A DNA stretch of 64,000 nt, from positions 2,558,996 through 2,622,995 of the forward strand of contig ONZJ01000002.1 in assembly GCA_900313005.1 (NCBI GenBank). The letters run 5' to 3'. Below the pieces are notes generated by a model that searched no databases, was not told the DNA's origin, and was given only the letters and a program-made list of their open reading frames with translations. Source of the stretch: Rhodobacteraceae bacterium EL129 (GTDB lineage: Bacteria > Pseudomonadota > Alphaproteobacteria > Rhodobacterales > Rhodobacteraceae). This document shows, piece by piece, positions 1 through 9,627 of the stretch. Position numbers and translations under genes: made by a program. How positions within the stretch are numbered: position 1 is the first letter of the stretch; each line of letters begins with the position of its first letter.

Positions 1-1
1 G

Positions 2-415
2 TTCTTTGATCAGTGGAAAGACGACCGCCTGGTGATGGACAAATGGTTCTCGATGCAGGTGGTGCAAGCGGCCCCTGCGGATGCGGCGGATGCGGCGGCC
101 AAGCTGACAGAACACCCTGATTTCGATATGAAAAACCCGAACCGCTTTCGGGCCACCTTCGGGGCCTTGGCGATGTCTCCGGCGGGGTTCCACCACGCCT
201 CGGGCAAAGGCTACGCGCTTTTGGCCGATTGGCTGATCAAGCTGGATGCCTTGAACCCCCAGACGACAGCCCGGATGTGTTCTGCGTTTGAGACATGGCA
301 TCGCTATGACACCACCCGGCAATCGCAGATGAAAGCTGCACTGGAGCGGATACTCGCCAAACCGGGGCTAAGCCGGGATACCACGGAAATGGTGACGCGG
401 ATCTTGGCGGCTTGA
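2..415 (+). CDS. pepN: Aminopeptidase N, C-terminal fragment (cut by window start)
   Basis: This is the last 137 residues of a protein whose start lies outside the window; the frame is open from base 2 to a TGA. The helical sequence, with a segment reading NPNRFRATFGAL near the middle, matches the C-terminal helical domain of M1-family aminopeptidase N, a zinc peptidase that trims N-terminal residues from peptides in the cytoplasm. The catalytic HExxH and GxMEN motifs would lie upstream and cannot be seen. The assignment rests on this C-terminal domain alone but is fairly characteristic. Confidence 0.82.
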   Translation, partial: FFDQWKDDRLVMDKWFSMQVVQAAPADAADAAAKLTEHPDFDMKNPNRFRATFGALAMSPAGFHHASGKGYALLADWLIKLDALNPQTTARMCSAFETWHRYDTTRQSQMKAALERILAKPGLSRDTTEMVTRILAA

Positions 416-458
416 CGCCCCACGGCGCCCCCAGATTAACAAGTGAAGGAGTTTCATC

Positions 459-989
459 ATGCCAATTTTGATTGCCGCGTTGGGTATTGCCATAAGCGTA
501 TATGTCTTCGTCATTCGCACCCGGAATGCCGCACATGTGGCGACGGATCTGGTTGATATGGCCAGCGACGTGAAAGCTGCAGCGCGCCGCTTCGGGTTCA
601 AGCGCAAAACCAATGTGCACCCGGTTGAAACCATCGAGGATCCCAAATTGGCCATCGGTGCCATCGCCACGGCCTTCGTTGAGATGGATGATTTGCCCAC
701 AAAGGACCAGCGCAATGGACTCGCGGAGGCATTGAAGCATCAGTTTCACCTGGGTGACAGTGCCGCACAGGAAGTAACTGTGATGGGCCATTGGTTTGTC
801 TCAGAGTGTGGCGGGGCGGAACCTGCCATCACCCGTTTGTCGCGCAAATTGATGAAGTTGCAAGGAAAAGAGGCGTTCCAGCCGCTTCTTGAGGTGATCA
901 ATGCAACAGTGAGTGCGGGATCCGGAGAGCTCAACGGCAAACAGCGCCGGGCACTGGATGATATCAAGCGCAGTTTTAGGATCACCTAA
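459..989 (+). CDS. Hypothetical protein with one N-terminal membrane segment
   Basis: I do not recognise this 176-residue protein with certainty. A hydrophobic stretch at residues 1-21 looks like a signal anchor. A basic linker follows, then a helical domain (about 60-176) with conserved-looking acidic and aromatic positions such as MGHWFVSECGG. The overall look resembles TerB/DjlA-type helical domains, but that is inference only. A good ribosome site (GAAGGAG) precedes the ATG. It sits 43 bp after pepN on the same strand and may be co-transcribed with it. Confidence 0.7.
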   Translation: MPILIAALGIAISVYVFVIRTRNAAHVATDLVDMASDVKAAARRFGFKRKTNVHPVETIEDPKLAIGAIATAFVEMDDLPTKDQRNGLAEALKHQFHLGDSAAQEVTVMGHWFVSECGGAEPAITRLSRKLMKLQGKEAFQPLLEVINATVSAGSGELNGKQRRALDDIKRSFRIT

Positions 990-1008
990 GTACCTAAATA
1001 CGAGACAG

Positions 1009-1698
1009 TTATTCGGTTGATGCTGTCTCGAACGCTTCCGGCCGCGCTTGAGGTCGCGTCGCACTCAGAGGTTTGCAATAGCTCTGGCGCTTGGTCCAGG
1101 CCATCATGTCATGGCGTTTTTTGCGACTGTGCAACGGGCCCCAATCAGCCGCCACTCCGCGCATTCCGTAGGAGACCACCCCGTCACGTGGCACCGTATA
1201 TGCCATGATGCGCAATGCGCAGGACAGGTTGGACGGAGCGTGTTTCAATGCCTCGCCACTGCGAGCCCGACATTTGTAACCTCGTGCCGTCGCCGGCAAT
1301 ATTTGCGTTAAACCGTACCACTTGCCACCGCCACCCACTGCATAGGGTCTGTAGGTGCTTTCATGCTTCACGAGGGTCGAAATGAAACCTGCCCAGAAGG
1401 CGCGGCGTTTCTCCATGCTGGCTGAAGGATAGGCAGGGCACCAGTTTTCTATATCGGACGGGACCATTTCGGGCAGAACGCTGGCGTGTCCCTTCAGGCC
1501 AGACAATAAAGTACGTGTCCAGATCGCTGTGCCGGGGATACCATCCCAGCGTGTGCGCGGCAGATTGGCTTCACGCGCTGGTGGGTAAAGCGGCAATTCC
1601 AAGGTGGTCTGCACGACGACTTGCCCCTCAGCCTCGTCCTGAGACCAGGCTACGCAAGGTAAAAGAATCAATAAAAAACAAGCAGCTATTTTTTTCAT
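1009..1698 (-). CDS. Periplasmic lytic transglycosylase, SLT domain
   Basis: A 229-residue exported protein. The chosen ATG gives a clear signal peptide (MKKIAACFLLILLPCVAWS, cleavage after about residue 19); a longer frame reaching 1752 adds a basic stretch with no signal character. The SLT-type lysozyme fold lies at about residues 100-190, with the probable catalytic glutamate in KHESTYRP and the family signatures GLTQI and ATARGY. Such enzymes cleave peptidoglycan non-hydrolytically, forming 1,6-anhydro-muramic acid. Cysteines in the domain may form disulfides. It faces the next gene divergently across about 250 bp. Confidence 0.82.
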   Translation of the reverse strand: MKKIAACFLLILLPCVAWSQDEAEGQVVVQTTLELPLYPPAREANLPRTRWDGIPGTAIWTRTLLSGLKGHASVLPEMVPSDIENWCPAYPSASMEKRRAFWAGFISTLVKHESTYRPYAVGGGGKWYGLTQILPATARGYKCRARSGEALKHAPSNLSCALRIMAYTVPRDGVVSYGMRGVAADWGPLHSRKKRHDMMAWTKRQSYCKPLSATRPQARPEAFETASTE

Positions 1699-1952
1699 CC
1701 GCGCATAATCGCGATTTTGAACGCGCGGTGCAACGTTTGAACGGAAACACACTGTTTACCCATGCATTTCCCAAGCAGTGACATGATTTGGCCGGAAAGC
1801 ATGTGCAAATTGAGGGCGTAACAAGTTCCGGAGCATCCATGCCCTCGATTTTCGCCTACCCAAGACAGCTGTTCAGACCCTTTCGGGCCGGCGAGGTCCT
1901 GGCCACCGCCCCCTCTGTCGGCCCCATGCGGCAACGTTTGGGGAAAGGGCGC

Positions 1953-3113
1953 ATGAAACCTGACCTCGAGGCCCTCACGCAACGCATTATCCTTCCATCC
2001 CTACCCGTCCCTGATGAGGATCTGGCCCGCTTAGGACATTGGGAAACAGGACGACGTTTGGCCAGACAAGACAAATGGAACGAATTGTCCGACCTGATCA
2101 CCAGTGCCGATGACGCGCGACTAACCACTCCGGGTGGTGCGGACGAAGCCACCTTGCTGGCGATGGGAGCGCAATCTGATGTGGTGGCGGCTGCGGCCGA
2201 TGCACTCAAGGATGGGGCGGCGCCCGATCCTGCGGGGCTGGCAGACCTTCAGTACATCCTCGACGAAATGCCTGGGAATCCCGCCATATCGCTTGTTGTG
2301 TCGCTGGCTCACCTGAACATCGGACGGGCATGGGTGTCAGCCCTCCCTCACACGCCTCAGTTGGTGTCAGAGCATCAGGCGCATTTCAGCCGGGCTCAGG
2401 CGTTGCTGGATCCGTTTGATGCTGAAGAACTGGATGCCCCCTCCGTGGCATCTGCTCAATGCGTCTTGGCGGAAATCCTGTGCACAAACACACCGTGTAT
2501 CGCCAACGCTCACCACACGTTAATCCGGCTGGACCCCGACAACGCCAACCATCTGCGTGCGCTGGGTCGTTCGCTGGTGCACGGATTGGCAGATGATCCA
2601 ACGCTGTTGGAGGTCGAGATCGCCGCATTGGATGAAGAAACCACTAAGCTTTGGGGGGATGCAGCCTATACTTGGGTGTATCTGGACGCATTGGCCCAAA
2701 GTGACGAGGCAGTCGAAGTGGTTGACACCGATCGTTTTTCCAATGGGTTGCGCCGCATATTGCAGCACCGACCTGATCAACATGTAACCAACGAGATAGC
2801 TGTTTTTTGCGCCATCGCCATGGCGCCCCAAGACCATGATCAAAATCGGACATTGGCGCAAAAACGCGCCGAGCTGCACGACAATCTGAATTGGGTGCTG
2901 TCTGACCATCTGGCCGAGTTACATCCGATTCTGTGGTCCTCAGACACGCGGCCTCCCACCGCCGCCCCTCGCAACACCGTTCCACGCGCACTGGTTGCTC
3001 AGGGACGCAGAACAGCACTACGGGTGATCGCGCATTGCTTTGCCGATCAGTTGGCCGATGGCAGTTCAATCGCGTTTTCACCCGCCGGTATGTACCGACT
3101 GCCCGCAATTTAA
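1953..3113 (+). CDS. Hypothetical alpha-helical protein upstream of gatB
   Basis: Function not recognised. The frame is open from 1788, but the 55 residues before the ATG at 1953 look like untranslated sequence, and a purine-rich GGGAAAGGG sits just before this ATG, so the shorter 386-residue form is preferred. The protein is rich in Ala, Leu, Asp and Glu and appears to be helical repeats, possibly TPR-like (LLDPFDAEELDAPSVASAQ, DPDNANHLRALGRSLVHG). No signal peptide or membrane segment is visible. It precedes gatB on the same strand with a 111-bp gap; that gap shows no convincing gene, only a 19-codon frame at 3131. Confidence 0.6.
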   Translation: MKPDLEALTQRIILPSLPVPDEDLARLGHWETGRRLARQDKWNELSDLITSADDARLTTPGGADEATLLAMGAQSDVVAAAADALKDGAAPDPAGLADLQYILDEMPGNPAISLVVSLAHLNIGRAWVSALPHTPQLVSEHQAHFSRAQALLDPFDAEELDAPSVASAQCVLAEILCTNTPCIANAHHTLIRLDPDNANHLRALGRSLVHGLADDPTLLEVEIAALDEETTKLWGDAAYTWVYLDALAQSDEAVEVVDTDRFSNGLRRILQHRPDQHVTNEIAVFCAIAMAPQDHDQNRTLAQKRAELHDNLNWVLSDHLAELHPILWSSDTRPPTAAPRNTVPRALVAQGRRTALRVIAHCFADQLADGSSIAFSPAGMYRLPAI

Positions 3114-3224
3114 CGCTACTCCCCTTACAGGATGCGCATTTGCTTGGATTGCGTCCCTTGTTCTCTTGCCCTGCTGGGTTGGCTGCCCTAAAACCGCGGC
3201 CAAGCTGAACACGGAGCGTTTCCC

Positions 3225-4736
3225 ATGCTGGATCTGACATATGAGCCCCCCAAACCCAAGGTGATCGCTGGTGCGAAACACGACTGGGAACTGGTGATCG
3301 GGATGGAGGTGCACGCACAGGTGGCCTCAAACGCGAAGCTGTTTTCGGGAGCGTCGACGCAGTTTGGAGCAGAACCCAATTCCAATGTTGCGATGGTGGA
3401 TGCCGCCATGCCCGGCATGTTGCCCGTGATCAACGCGTTTTGCGTGGAACAAGCGGTGCGCACAGGGCTGGGCCTGAAGGCACAGATCAACCTGAAGTCC
3501 GCCTTTGATCGTAAGAATTACTTCTATCCCGACTTGCCGCAGGGCTACCAGATTTCCCAGCTTTACGAACCGATCGTGGGCGAAGGCGAGGTTCTGGTGG
3601 ATATGGAACCCGGTGTGGCTCGTCTGGTGCGCATTGAGCGTATTCACATGGAGCAGGACGCCGGTAAATCCGTGCATGACATGGACCCGAATATGTCATT
3701 CGTGGACCTGAACCGCACAGGTGTCTGTTTGATGGAGATCGTCAGCCGCCCCGACATTCGCGGACCAGAAGAGGCTGCGGCCTATGTGGGCAAAATGCGC
3801 CAGATCCTGCGTTATTTGGGCACATGTGACGGCAACATGCAAAATGGCAATCTGCGTGCGGATGTGAACGTGTCCATCTGTCGTCCGGGCGATTACGAAA
3901 AGTATCAGGAAACCCAGGACTTCAGCCACTTGGGCACGCGCTGCGAAATCAAGAACATGAATTCCATGCGCTTCATCCAAGCCGCGATTGAGGTCGAAGC
4001 CCGCCGTCAGATTGCGATTGTCGAAGGCGGTGGATCTGTCGATCAAGAAACCCGGCTGTATGACCCGGACAAGAACGAAACCCGGTCCATGCGGTCCAAG
4101 GAAGAAGCGCATGATTACCGCTATTTCCCCGATCCCGACCTTCTGCCTTTAGAGATTGAGCAGGCTTGGGTTGACGAGATTGCCGCGTCCCTGCCCGAGC
4201 TGCCAGACGAGAAAAAAGCCCGTTTCATGGGTGATTTTGGCCTGACCGAATATGACGCCAACGTCTTGACCGCCGATGTGGCCAACTCGGCCTATTTTGA
4301 AGAAGCCTCACAGGGTCGCGATGGCAAACTAACCGCCAACTGGGTGATCAACGAGCTGTTCGGCCGTCTGAAAAAGGACGATAAGGATGTGACCACCAGC
4401 CCCGTGTCCCCTGCTCAATTGGGCGGAATCGTGGATTTGATCGCATCGGATGCCATCTCGGGAAAGATCGCCAAGGATCTGTTCGAGATTGTATACACCG
4501 AAGGTGGCGACCCGGCCGAAATCGTCGAGGCGCGCGGCATGAAACAGGTCACTGATACCGGTGCCATCGAGGCCGCTGTCGACCAGATCATCGCCGACAA
4601 CCCCGACCAGGTGGCCAAGGCCCGCGAAAACCCAAAACTCGCGGGTTGGTTCGTGGGTCAGGTGATGAAAGCCACAGGCGGCAAGGCCAATCCGAAGGCG
4701 GTGAACCAATTGGTGAGTACGAAACTGGGGCTTTAG
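3225..4736 (+). CDS. gatB: Asp-tRNA(Asn)/Glu-tRNA(Gln) amidotransferase subunit B
   Basis: A 503-residue GatB, full length for the family. It opens with the conserved block around [13 protein letters not shown] (about residues 25-37), followed by SNAKLFSG, the [16 protein letters not shown] signature and the C-terminal GatB/YqeY helical domain (from about residue 355). GatB binds the misacylated tRNA and phosphorylates the amino acid, which GatA-derived ammonia then converts to Gln or Asn. gatA and gatC are not next to it, which is common. It ends in TAG, showing that TAG is a genuine stop in this genome. Confidence 0.97.
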   Translation: MLDLTYEPPKPKVIAGAKHDWELVIGMEVHAQVASNAKLFSGASTQFGAEPNSNVAMVDAAMPGMLPVINAFCVEQAVRTGLGLKAQINLKSAFDRKNYFYPDLPQGYQISQLYEPIVGEGEVLVDMEPGVARLVRIERIHMEQDAGKSVHDMDPNMSFVDLNRTGVCLMEIVSRPDIRGPEEAAAYVGKMRQILRYLGTCDGNMQNGNLRADVNVSICRPGDYEKYQETQDFSHLGTRCEIKNMNSMRFIQAAIEVEARRQIAIVEGGGSVDQETRLYDPDKNETRSMRSKEEAHDYRYFPDPDLLPLEIEQAWVDEIAASLPELPDEKKARFMGDFGLTEYDANVLTADVANSAYFEEASQGRDGKLTANWVINELFGRLKKDDKDVTTSPVSPAQLGGIVDLIASDAISGKIAKDLFEIVYTEGGDPAEIVEARGMKQVTDTGAIEAAVDQIIADNPDQVAKARENPKLAGWFVGQVMKATGGKANPKAVNQLVSTKLGL

Positions 4737-4739
4737 GCT

Positions 4740-5741
4740 TCAGTTCTTTTCCGCGTGCATCCGGCGCTTACGCTCCTTGACCATATCAACCGAGGCCTCG
4801 GTCCCGTCGTGGAATGAGCCGAACCAGTGATCCCATGGCATTTCATGGGTGCCGTAGTTGCACTCAAAATAGCGGTGATGGAGTTGGTGAAAAAAATCCC
4901 CAACGGCCAGTTGGCTTCGGTCCTTGATCAGCAACGCCTCATAGCCGGAGTGCGACGTTGAGGCCTCAAGCGCCTTGAGCTGCATGTGATAGAGGAAATG
5001 GATGGGGTGCGTGGCGACGATCCAGTGGATCAAGCCAGTGCTGAGGTAGAGGATATGCTCGACCGGGTGCATCGACATGCCCGACCACGGCCCGACGTTG
5101 ACGTTGCGGTGGTGCAGGGAATGCGCGAGCCGATAGAGCGGCGGCCAGTGCAGCAGCCGGTGGATCCAGTAGAAGTGGAAGCCACCCCAGATGGGCAGTA
5201 AAAAGAAGATCATCACGAACCAAATGGGATGTTCGGAAAATTGGATCATCGGTACGTAGCCGTTGGCGTAGCCCCAGAAGGTGATCCATTCAAACGCCGT
5301 CCACACTGTGACACCGCTGGCCAGTGTCCAGAACATATTGTCGTGCACTTGATTGCCGAAGGTGAATTGGCGGGATTTCCTGGCCATAGGGCGCGGGTCG
5401 TATTTCAGATCGTCTCCTTGGGTGCGTAGCGTGAAAAAGAAGAGATGCAGGCTGCCCGCTACAAAGATCATCAACCCCATGTTGCGCGCCCAGATTTCCA
5501 GCATCCAACCCCACTCAAAAGTTTTGCAACGCTCCAGAGCGGGTTGCAGGAACACCCATGAGAGGATTGATACTCCAAGAATAAGCGTGCGTGCCGCCAT
5601 CACTGCCCAACCGGTTTTGATCCAGCTGACAATGGCCATAAAATTCAGAGGCCATGCGAAGATAGGCGTCAGACCAATCGGCTTGTCAGGGGTAAAATTC
5701 CACCCTTTCTGTAGCATCGGAGCGTGAGGATCTTCGGGCAT
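4740..5741 (-). CDS. Sterol desaturase / fatty acid hydroxylase family membrane protein
   Basis: A 333-residue integral membrane protein with several hydrophobic segments and the three histidine clusters of the di-iron fatty acid hydroxylase superfamily: HRLLH, HSLHH and HQLHH, with an extra conserved histidine in SMHPVEH between them. These residues ligand a di-iron centre that hydroxylates or desaturates lipid chains. The substrate cannot be told from the sequence. It lies tail to tail with gatB (4-bp gap) and diverges from the thioesterase gene. Confidence 0.85.
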   Translation of the reverse strand: MPEDPHAPMLQKGWNFTPDKPIGLTPIFAWPLNFMAIVSWIKTGWAVMAARTLILGVSILSWVFLQPALERCKTFEWGWMLEIWARNMGLMIFVAGSLHLFFFTLRTQGDDLKYDPRPMARKSRQFTFGNQVHDNMFWTLASGVTVWTAFEWITFWGYANGYVPMIQFSEHPIWFVMIFFLLPIWGGFHFYWIHRLLHWPPLYRLAHSLHHRNVNVGPWSGMSMHPVEHILYLSTGLIHWIVATHPIHFLYHMQLKALEASTSHSGYEALLIKDRSQLAVGDFFHQLHHRYFECNYGTHEMPWDHWFGSFHDGTEASVDMVKERKRRMHAEKN

Positions 5742-5874
5742 TTGGCAACCTGTTCAGAATTGGTTTCAGCCACTCTCAGTCTTGATGCGGCTTCGGTCAA
5801 GCATGGCCTTTCCCTTTGCAATTTTGCCCATCCCGCACTATCCGGGGCGCGAGTTCAAGAAAGATACGTCTGAC

Positions 5875-6363
5875 ATGCCCCAACCTGCCCCGTTCTTCTC
5901 CAGCTGGTTCGAGATTGAAAAAGAGTGGATCGACTATAACGATCACCTCAACATGGGCTATTATCCGGTGATCTTTGACCGGGCCTCGGATGAGGTGTTT
6001 CAGCAGTTCGGCTTTGGGACAGAGTACATCGCAGCCACCAACCAGACGACGTTTTCACTGGAATTTCATGTGCGATACCTGAAGGAGGTGAAGCTGGGCG
6101 AGCGGGTGCGATCCTCGTTTCATGTCATTGATTATGACACCAAGCGGTTTCATTCGTTTCAGGAGTTGTTCAATGAAGACGGGGTGTTGTGCGCCACAGG
6201 CGAAGGGCTGACCATTCACGTCACGTTGGACGGGCCAAAAGTTGTGCCCATGCCTGAGAATATTCTGAGGCGCGTGGCTGCGATGGCGACAGAACATGCG
6301 CAATTGGAGCGCCCCAAGGGTGTTGGCAGTCAGATTGGCATCCGACGGGCCAAGACAGATTAA
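5875..6363 (+). CDS. Hotdog-fold acyl-CoA thioesterase, betainyl-CoA thioesterase-like
   Basis: About 162 residues with the 4HBT/hotdog pattern: EWIDYNDHLNMGYYPVIFD near residues 16-34, FHVRYLKEVKLGERV, and KRFHSFQEL. The spacing and wording (WIDYNxHxNMxYY, FDxAxDE) resemble the thioesterase domain fused to or beside L-carnitine dehydrogenase that hydrolyses betainyl-CoA. That substrate is inference, since no carnitine dehydrogenase is visible here. The frame opens at 5782, but the ATG at 5875 fits the family start best. It lies 28 bp upstream of the proline-racemase-family gene and may be co-transcribed with it. Confidence 0.75.
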   Translation: MPQPAPFFSSWFEIEKEWIDYNDHLNMGYYPVIFDRASDEVFQQFGFGTEYIAATNQTTFSLEFHVRYLKEVKLGERVRSSFHVIDYDTKRFHSFQELFNEDGVLCATGEGLTIHVTLDGPKVVPMPENILRRVAAMATEHAQLERPKGVGSQIGIRRAKTD

Positions 6364-6391
6364 GGCCTCCGGTGGGAGTACTTAGAGAAAG

Positions 6392-7453
6392 ATGAAGGGG
6401 CGAACCTTGGCACAGCAGCATGTTCTGACTGCAGTTGAAGCGCATGCGGAGGGGGAGCCGGGCCGCGTCATTGTCGATGGCATGCCGGACCTGCAGGGCA
6501 ACTCCGTCTTCGAGAAGATGCAGGATATGGCCGCGCATCATGATGACATTCGCACCCTGATGTTGCAGGAGCCGCGGGGCTATCCGGCCTTATGTTGCAA
6601 TGCGCTGGTGCCACCATGCGATCCCCGTGCGGATGCCGGGTTTATCATTATGGAGCAATCGGAATATCCGCCGATGTCAGGCTCGAACACCATATGTGTG
6701 GTCACGGTGCTGCTCGAAACCGGGATACTGCCAATGGTCGAACCCGAGACGGTTCTGACCCTGGAAACGCCCGCCGGCACTATTGGCGTCACAGCGGCCT
6801 GTCGGGATGGCAAGGTGACATCGGTCGAGTTTCTGAACGTGCCGGCCTTTGCTGTGCATCTGGATGCCGAGGTGGATGTGCCGGGGCTGGGCCGTATCCT
6901 GGTGGACGTCGCCTGGGGCGGAATGTTCTTCGTGCAGACGGATGCGGATCGTCTGGGCATTGATCTGGGGCCTGAGAACGGCGCAGAGGTTGTGGCCGTG
7001 TCCGAGGCCATCCGGCACGCCACACGCGAACAATTGCCCGTGGTGCACCCTGAAAACCCCGACATCACCGGTCCGACCATCACCAACCTGTACGGTGCCC
7101 CGATTGTGCAGGGCACCAATGGGCGCGGTGCTATTACGCTGAGTACAGGCGCATTTAATCCTGCGCGCCCTTACGGCGTGCTCGACCGATCACCCTGCGG
7201 CACGGCAACCTGCGCGAAAATGGCGGTGCTGCACGCACGCGGACAGCTAGATCTGGGGCAGGACTACGTGAACGCTGGCCCGATGGGCACAACGTTTAGA
7301 GGACGCATCAAAGACACCACCCAGGTGGGGCCCTATCAGGCAATCATTCCGACCCTGTCCGGGCAGGCCTGGATTTATGGAAAGACGCAGTATTCAGTGG
7401 ATCCCTCTGATCCGTTTCAGAGTGGATTCACCATCTCGGACATCTGGGCGTGA
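6392..7453 (+). CDS. Proline racemase / hydroxyproline epimerase family enzyme, Ser/Cys subtype
   Basis: A 353-residue member of the proline racemase superfamily (4-hydroxyproline 2-epimerase, proline racemase, trans-3-hydroxyproline dehydratase). The second catalytic position is a cysteine in DRSPCGTATCAKMA (about residue 266). The first, normally Cys in MCGH, is Ser in PPMSGSNT (about residue 94). The family is known to include Cys/Cys, Ser/Cys and Cys/Thr types; Ser/Cys members have been linked to hydroxyproline epimerisation. The usual His after the first catalytic residue is also replaced by Ser. It probably shares a transcript with the thioesterase upstream. Confidence 0.83.
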   Translation: MKGRTLAQQHVLTAVEAHAEGEPGRVIVDGMPDLQGNSVFEKMQDMAAHHDDIRTLMLQEPRGYPALCCNALVPPCDPRADAGFIIMEQSEYPPMSGSNTICVVTVLLETGILPMVEPETVLTLETPAGTIGVTAACRDGKVTSVEFLNVPAFAVHLDAEVDVPGLGRILVDVAWGGMFFVQTDADRLGIDLGPENGAEVVAVSEAIRHATREQLPVVHPENPDITGPTITNLYGAPIVQGTNGRGAITLSTGAFNPARPYGVLDRSPCGTATCAKMAVLHARGQLDLGQDYVNAGPMGTTFRGRIKDTTQVGPYQAIIPTLSGQAWIYGKTQYSVDPSDPFQSGFTISDIWA

Positions 7454-7461
7454 GCAACGAT

Positions 7462-8049
7462 TTATGACATCTCGGCCAAACGCGCGACGTAGCGGGCCAA
7501 AGTGTCGATTTCGAGGTTGATCTGATCACCCACGGCCACATCCCCCCATGTCGTCACCTGCTTGGTGTGTGGGATGACGTTGATGCCGAAATCGCAGCCG
7601 TCGACCTCGTTCACAGTCAGCGAGGTGCCGTTCAACGTGACCGAACCCTTCGGCGCAATAAACCGCGCCAGGTCTTTGGGTGCGCTCAGGGTTATGCGCG
7701 TGCTGTCGCCCTCATCCGTCATGCCAACGACCTCGGCCAAGCCATCGACATGGCCCGAAACGATGTGACCACCCAGTTCATCCCCGACTTTCAGGGCGCG
7801 CTCCAGATTTACACGACGCTCAGCGACCCATGTTCCCAAATTGGTTTTGGAGACAGTTTCTGCCGAGACATCAACGTCGAACCAATCCGCGCCGATGCCC
7901 ACAACCGTCAGGCACACGCCATCACAGGCAATCGAGGCACCCATATCCACAGCTACCATATCGTAGCCACAACCAATCCGCGCGCGCATATCGCCGCGTT
8001 GCTCGACGTGGCGCAGGTGACCAATATCGGTGACAATACCTGTGAACAT
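7462..8049 (-). CDS. ribE: Riboflavin synthase, alpha subunit
   Basis: 195 residues starting with the invariant MFTGIV. Two lumazine-binding barrel repeats are visible: residues 1-90 (ASIACDGVCLTVV, DVSAET) and residues 95-190 (GHIVSGHVDG, GSVTLNGTSLTV, NVIPHT). It dismutates two 6,7-dimethyl-8-ribityllumazine molecules into riboflavin. The longer frame reaching 8160 is rejected because family members begin at MFTGIV. It is on the same strand as ribD and nrdR but 4.8 kb from ribD, the gap being filled by the opposite-strand kps genes. Confidence 0.96.
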   Translation of the reverse strand: MFTGIVTDIGHLRHVEQRGDMRARIGCGYDMVAVDMGASIACDGVCLTVVGIGADWFDVDVSAETVSKTNLGTWVAERRVNLERALKVGDELGGHIVSGHVDGLAEVVGMTDEGDSTRITLSAPKDLARFIAPKGSVTLNGTSLTVNEVDGCDFGINVIPHTKQVTTWGDVAVGDQINLEIDTLARYVARLAEMS

Positions 8050-8205
8050 GTGGGAGGCTCCTGTGACGTTACACTTTCCCCCTAAACTTTGCGCCCGTCT
8101 ATGGCAAGATAGGGTGACCGCTGCGCGACTGACCCAAGGGAAGGCCATAAATTTGCCCAATTCCAGCTCTATTATTGGCCCGAAGGTTAACTGGTGGATG
8201 GCGAC

Positions 8206-9501
8206 ATGTCAGGTTTGACGGGTGAAGGCCGTGTTTTTCTGTTCCTGCAAGGCCCGCATGGGCCCTATTTTCAAAAGCTTGGCAAGATGCTGCGCCATTC
8301 AGGCGCGCAGGTCTGGCGGGTGGGATTTAATGCCGGGGATCGGGTGTTTTGGCAGGATCGGGCCAGCTACATCCCCTTTCAGGATGCCATCGAACACTGG
8401 CCAGAGACCTTTTCCAGGCTGATTTCCGAGAAAAATTTAACCGATATTGTCCTTTATGGAGATGTGCGTCCGATCCATGCCGAGGCCATTGAACGGGCCA
8501 AAGCAGCCGGCTTGCGCGTGCATGTGTTTGAGGAAGGGTACCTGCGTCCCTATTGGGTGACCTACGAGCGGGGCGGCTCAAACGGGAATTCGCGCCTGAT
8601 GGAAATGAGCGTGCGCGACATGTGCACGGCGCTTGAAAATTCGGATGTGGATCAGCCATTGCCGCCGGCCAGCTGGGGCGATATGCGGCAGCATATTTTC
8701 TACGGGGCCCTCTACCATGGGTTTGTCATGCTGGCGAACCGGCGGTATCGCAATTTCAAGCCTCACCGGGCCTTGGGCGTGCGGGATGAATTCAAACTCT
8801 ATCTGAAACGCCTTTTGTTGATGCCGATGCAGGCGATTGATCGCCGTATCGCCACCTGGCGTATTCGCCATGGCGGATTTCCCTATCATCTGGCCTTGTT
8901 GCAACTGGAACATGACAGTGCCTTTCAGGCGCATTCGCCGTTTTCCACGATGAGCGAATTTCTGGACACAGTCGTGGATGGCTTCGCCCGCGGGGCGCCG
9001 CCGCATCATCATCTGGTCATCAAAGCTCATCCGCTGGAAGATGGCCGCGTTCCCATTCGCCGCGACCTAAGACGATTGGCAGCACAGTACGGTGTCAAGG
9101 ATCGGGTGCACTATGTGCGTGGCGGCAAACTGGCGCAATTGCTGGACGAAGCACGCTCGGCGATCACGGTAAACTCGACAGCGGCTCAACAGGTGCTGTG
9201 GCGCGGTATTCCGTTGAAAACCTTCGGTGAAGCTGTCTATGCCAAACCTGAATTCGTCAGCACCAAACCCCTGCGTGATTTCTTTGCCGTGGCGGAACGG
9301 CCTGATCACAAAGCCTACAAGGATTATCGCCGTTACCTTCTGGAAACCAGTCAGGTTCCGGGTGGGTACTACTCGGCCAGGGGGCGGCGCCAGCTGCTGC
9401 GTCAGGCTGTGGACATGATGCTGACAGACGAAGATCCCTATGATGCCTTGAAATCTGGCACCGCGGCACCAAGGCAACAGTTACGCGCGATTTCATCTTA
9501 A
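8206..9501 (+). CDS. kpsS: Capsular polysaccharide export protein KpsS (Kdo transferase-like)
   Basis: 431 residues, cytoplasmic. KpsS-type sequence throughout: an N-terminal FLQGPHGPYFQKLGKML, then a middle HVFEEGYLRPYWVTYE and a C-terminal INSTAAQQVLWRGIPLKTFG-like block (here TVNSTAAQQVL). KpsS adds the first beta-Kdo to a lysophosphatidylglycerol anchor in group 2 capsule assembly. A GTG at 8194 is possible, but the ATG at 8206 has GGTGGA at good spacing. It starts the kpsS-kpsD-kpsC cassette and diverges from ribE across 156 bp. Confidence 0.9.
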   Translation: MSGLTGEGRVFLFLQGPHGPYFQKLGKMLRHSGAQVWRVGFNAGDRVFWQDRASYIPFQDAIEHWPETFSRLISEKNLTDIVLYGDVRPIHAEAIERAKAAGLRVHVFEEGYLRPYWVTYERGGSNGNSRLMEMSVRDMCTALENSDVDQPLPPASWGDMRQHIFYGALYHGFVMLANRRYRNFKPHRALGVRDEFKLYLKRLLLMPMQAIDRRIATWRIRHGGFPYHLALLQLEHDSAFQAHSPFSTMSEFLDTVVDGFARGAPPHHHLVIKAHPLEDGRVPIRRDLRRLAAQYGVKDRVHYVRGGKLAQLLDEARSAITVNSTAAQQVLWRGIPLKTFGEAVYAKPEFVSTKPLRDFFAVAERPDHKAYKDYRRYLLETSQVPGGYYSARGRRQLLRQAVDMMLTDEDPYDALKSGTAAPRQQLRAISS

Positions 9502-9627
9502 GTCCGTTCTGTAAAGCTAGATTTTCATTACGGAATAAGTTAAGAACATAAAAAAATGCGCCCGGCAAAAAGACTGGGCCAATAAAAATAAAGACTGAGG
9601 CAGCAATCAGGTCGAGGAGACCGAGCA

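Noticed and set aside
3040..3237. Short plus-strand frame with a hydrophobic stretch between the helical protein gene and gatB
   Set aside because: It overlaps both genes, lacks a ribosome site and shows no family signature.
8050..8205. Possible FMN riboswitch ahead of ribE
   Set aside because: None of the conserved FMN-element helices or sequences could be recognised in the 156-bp gap.
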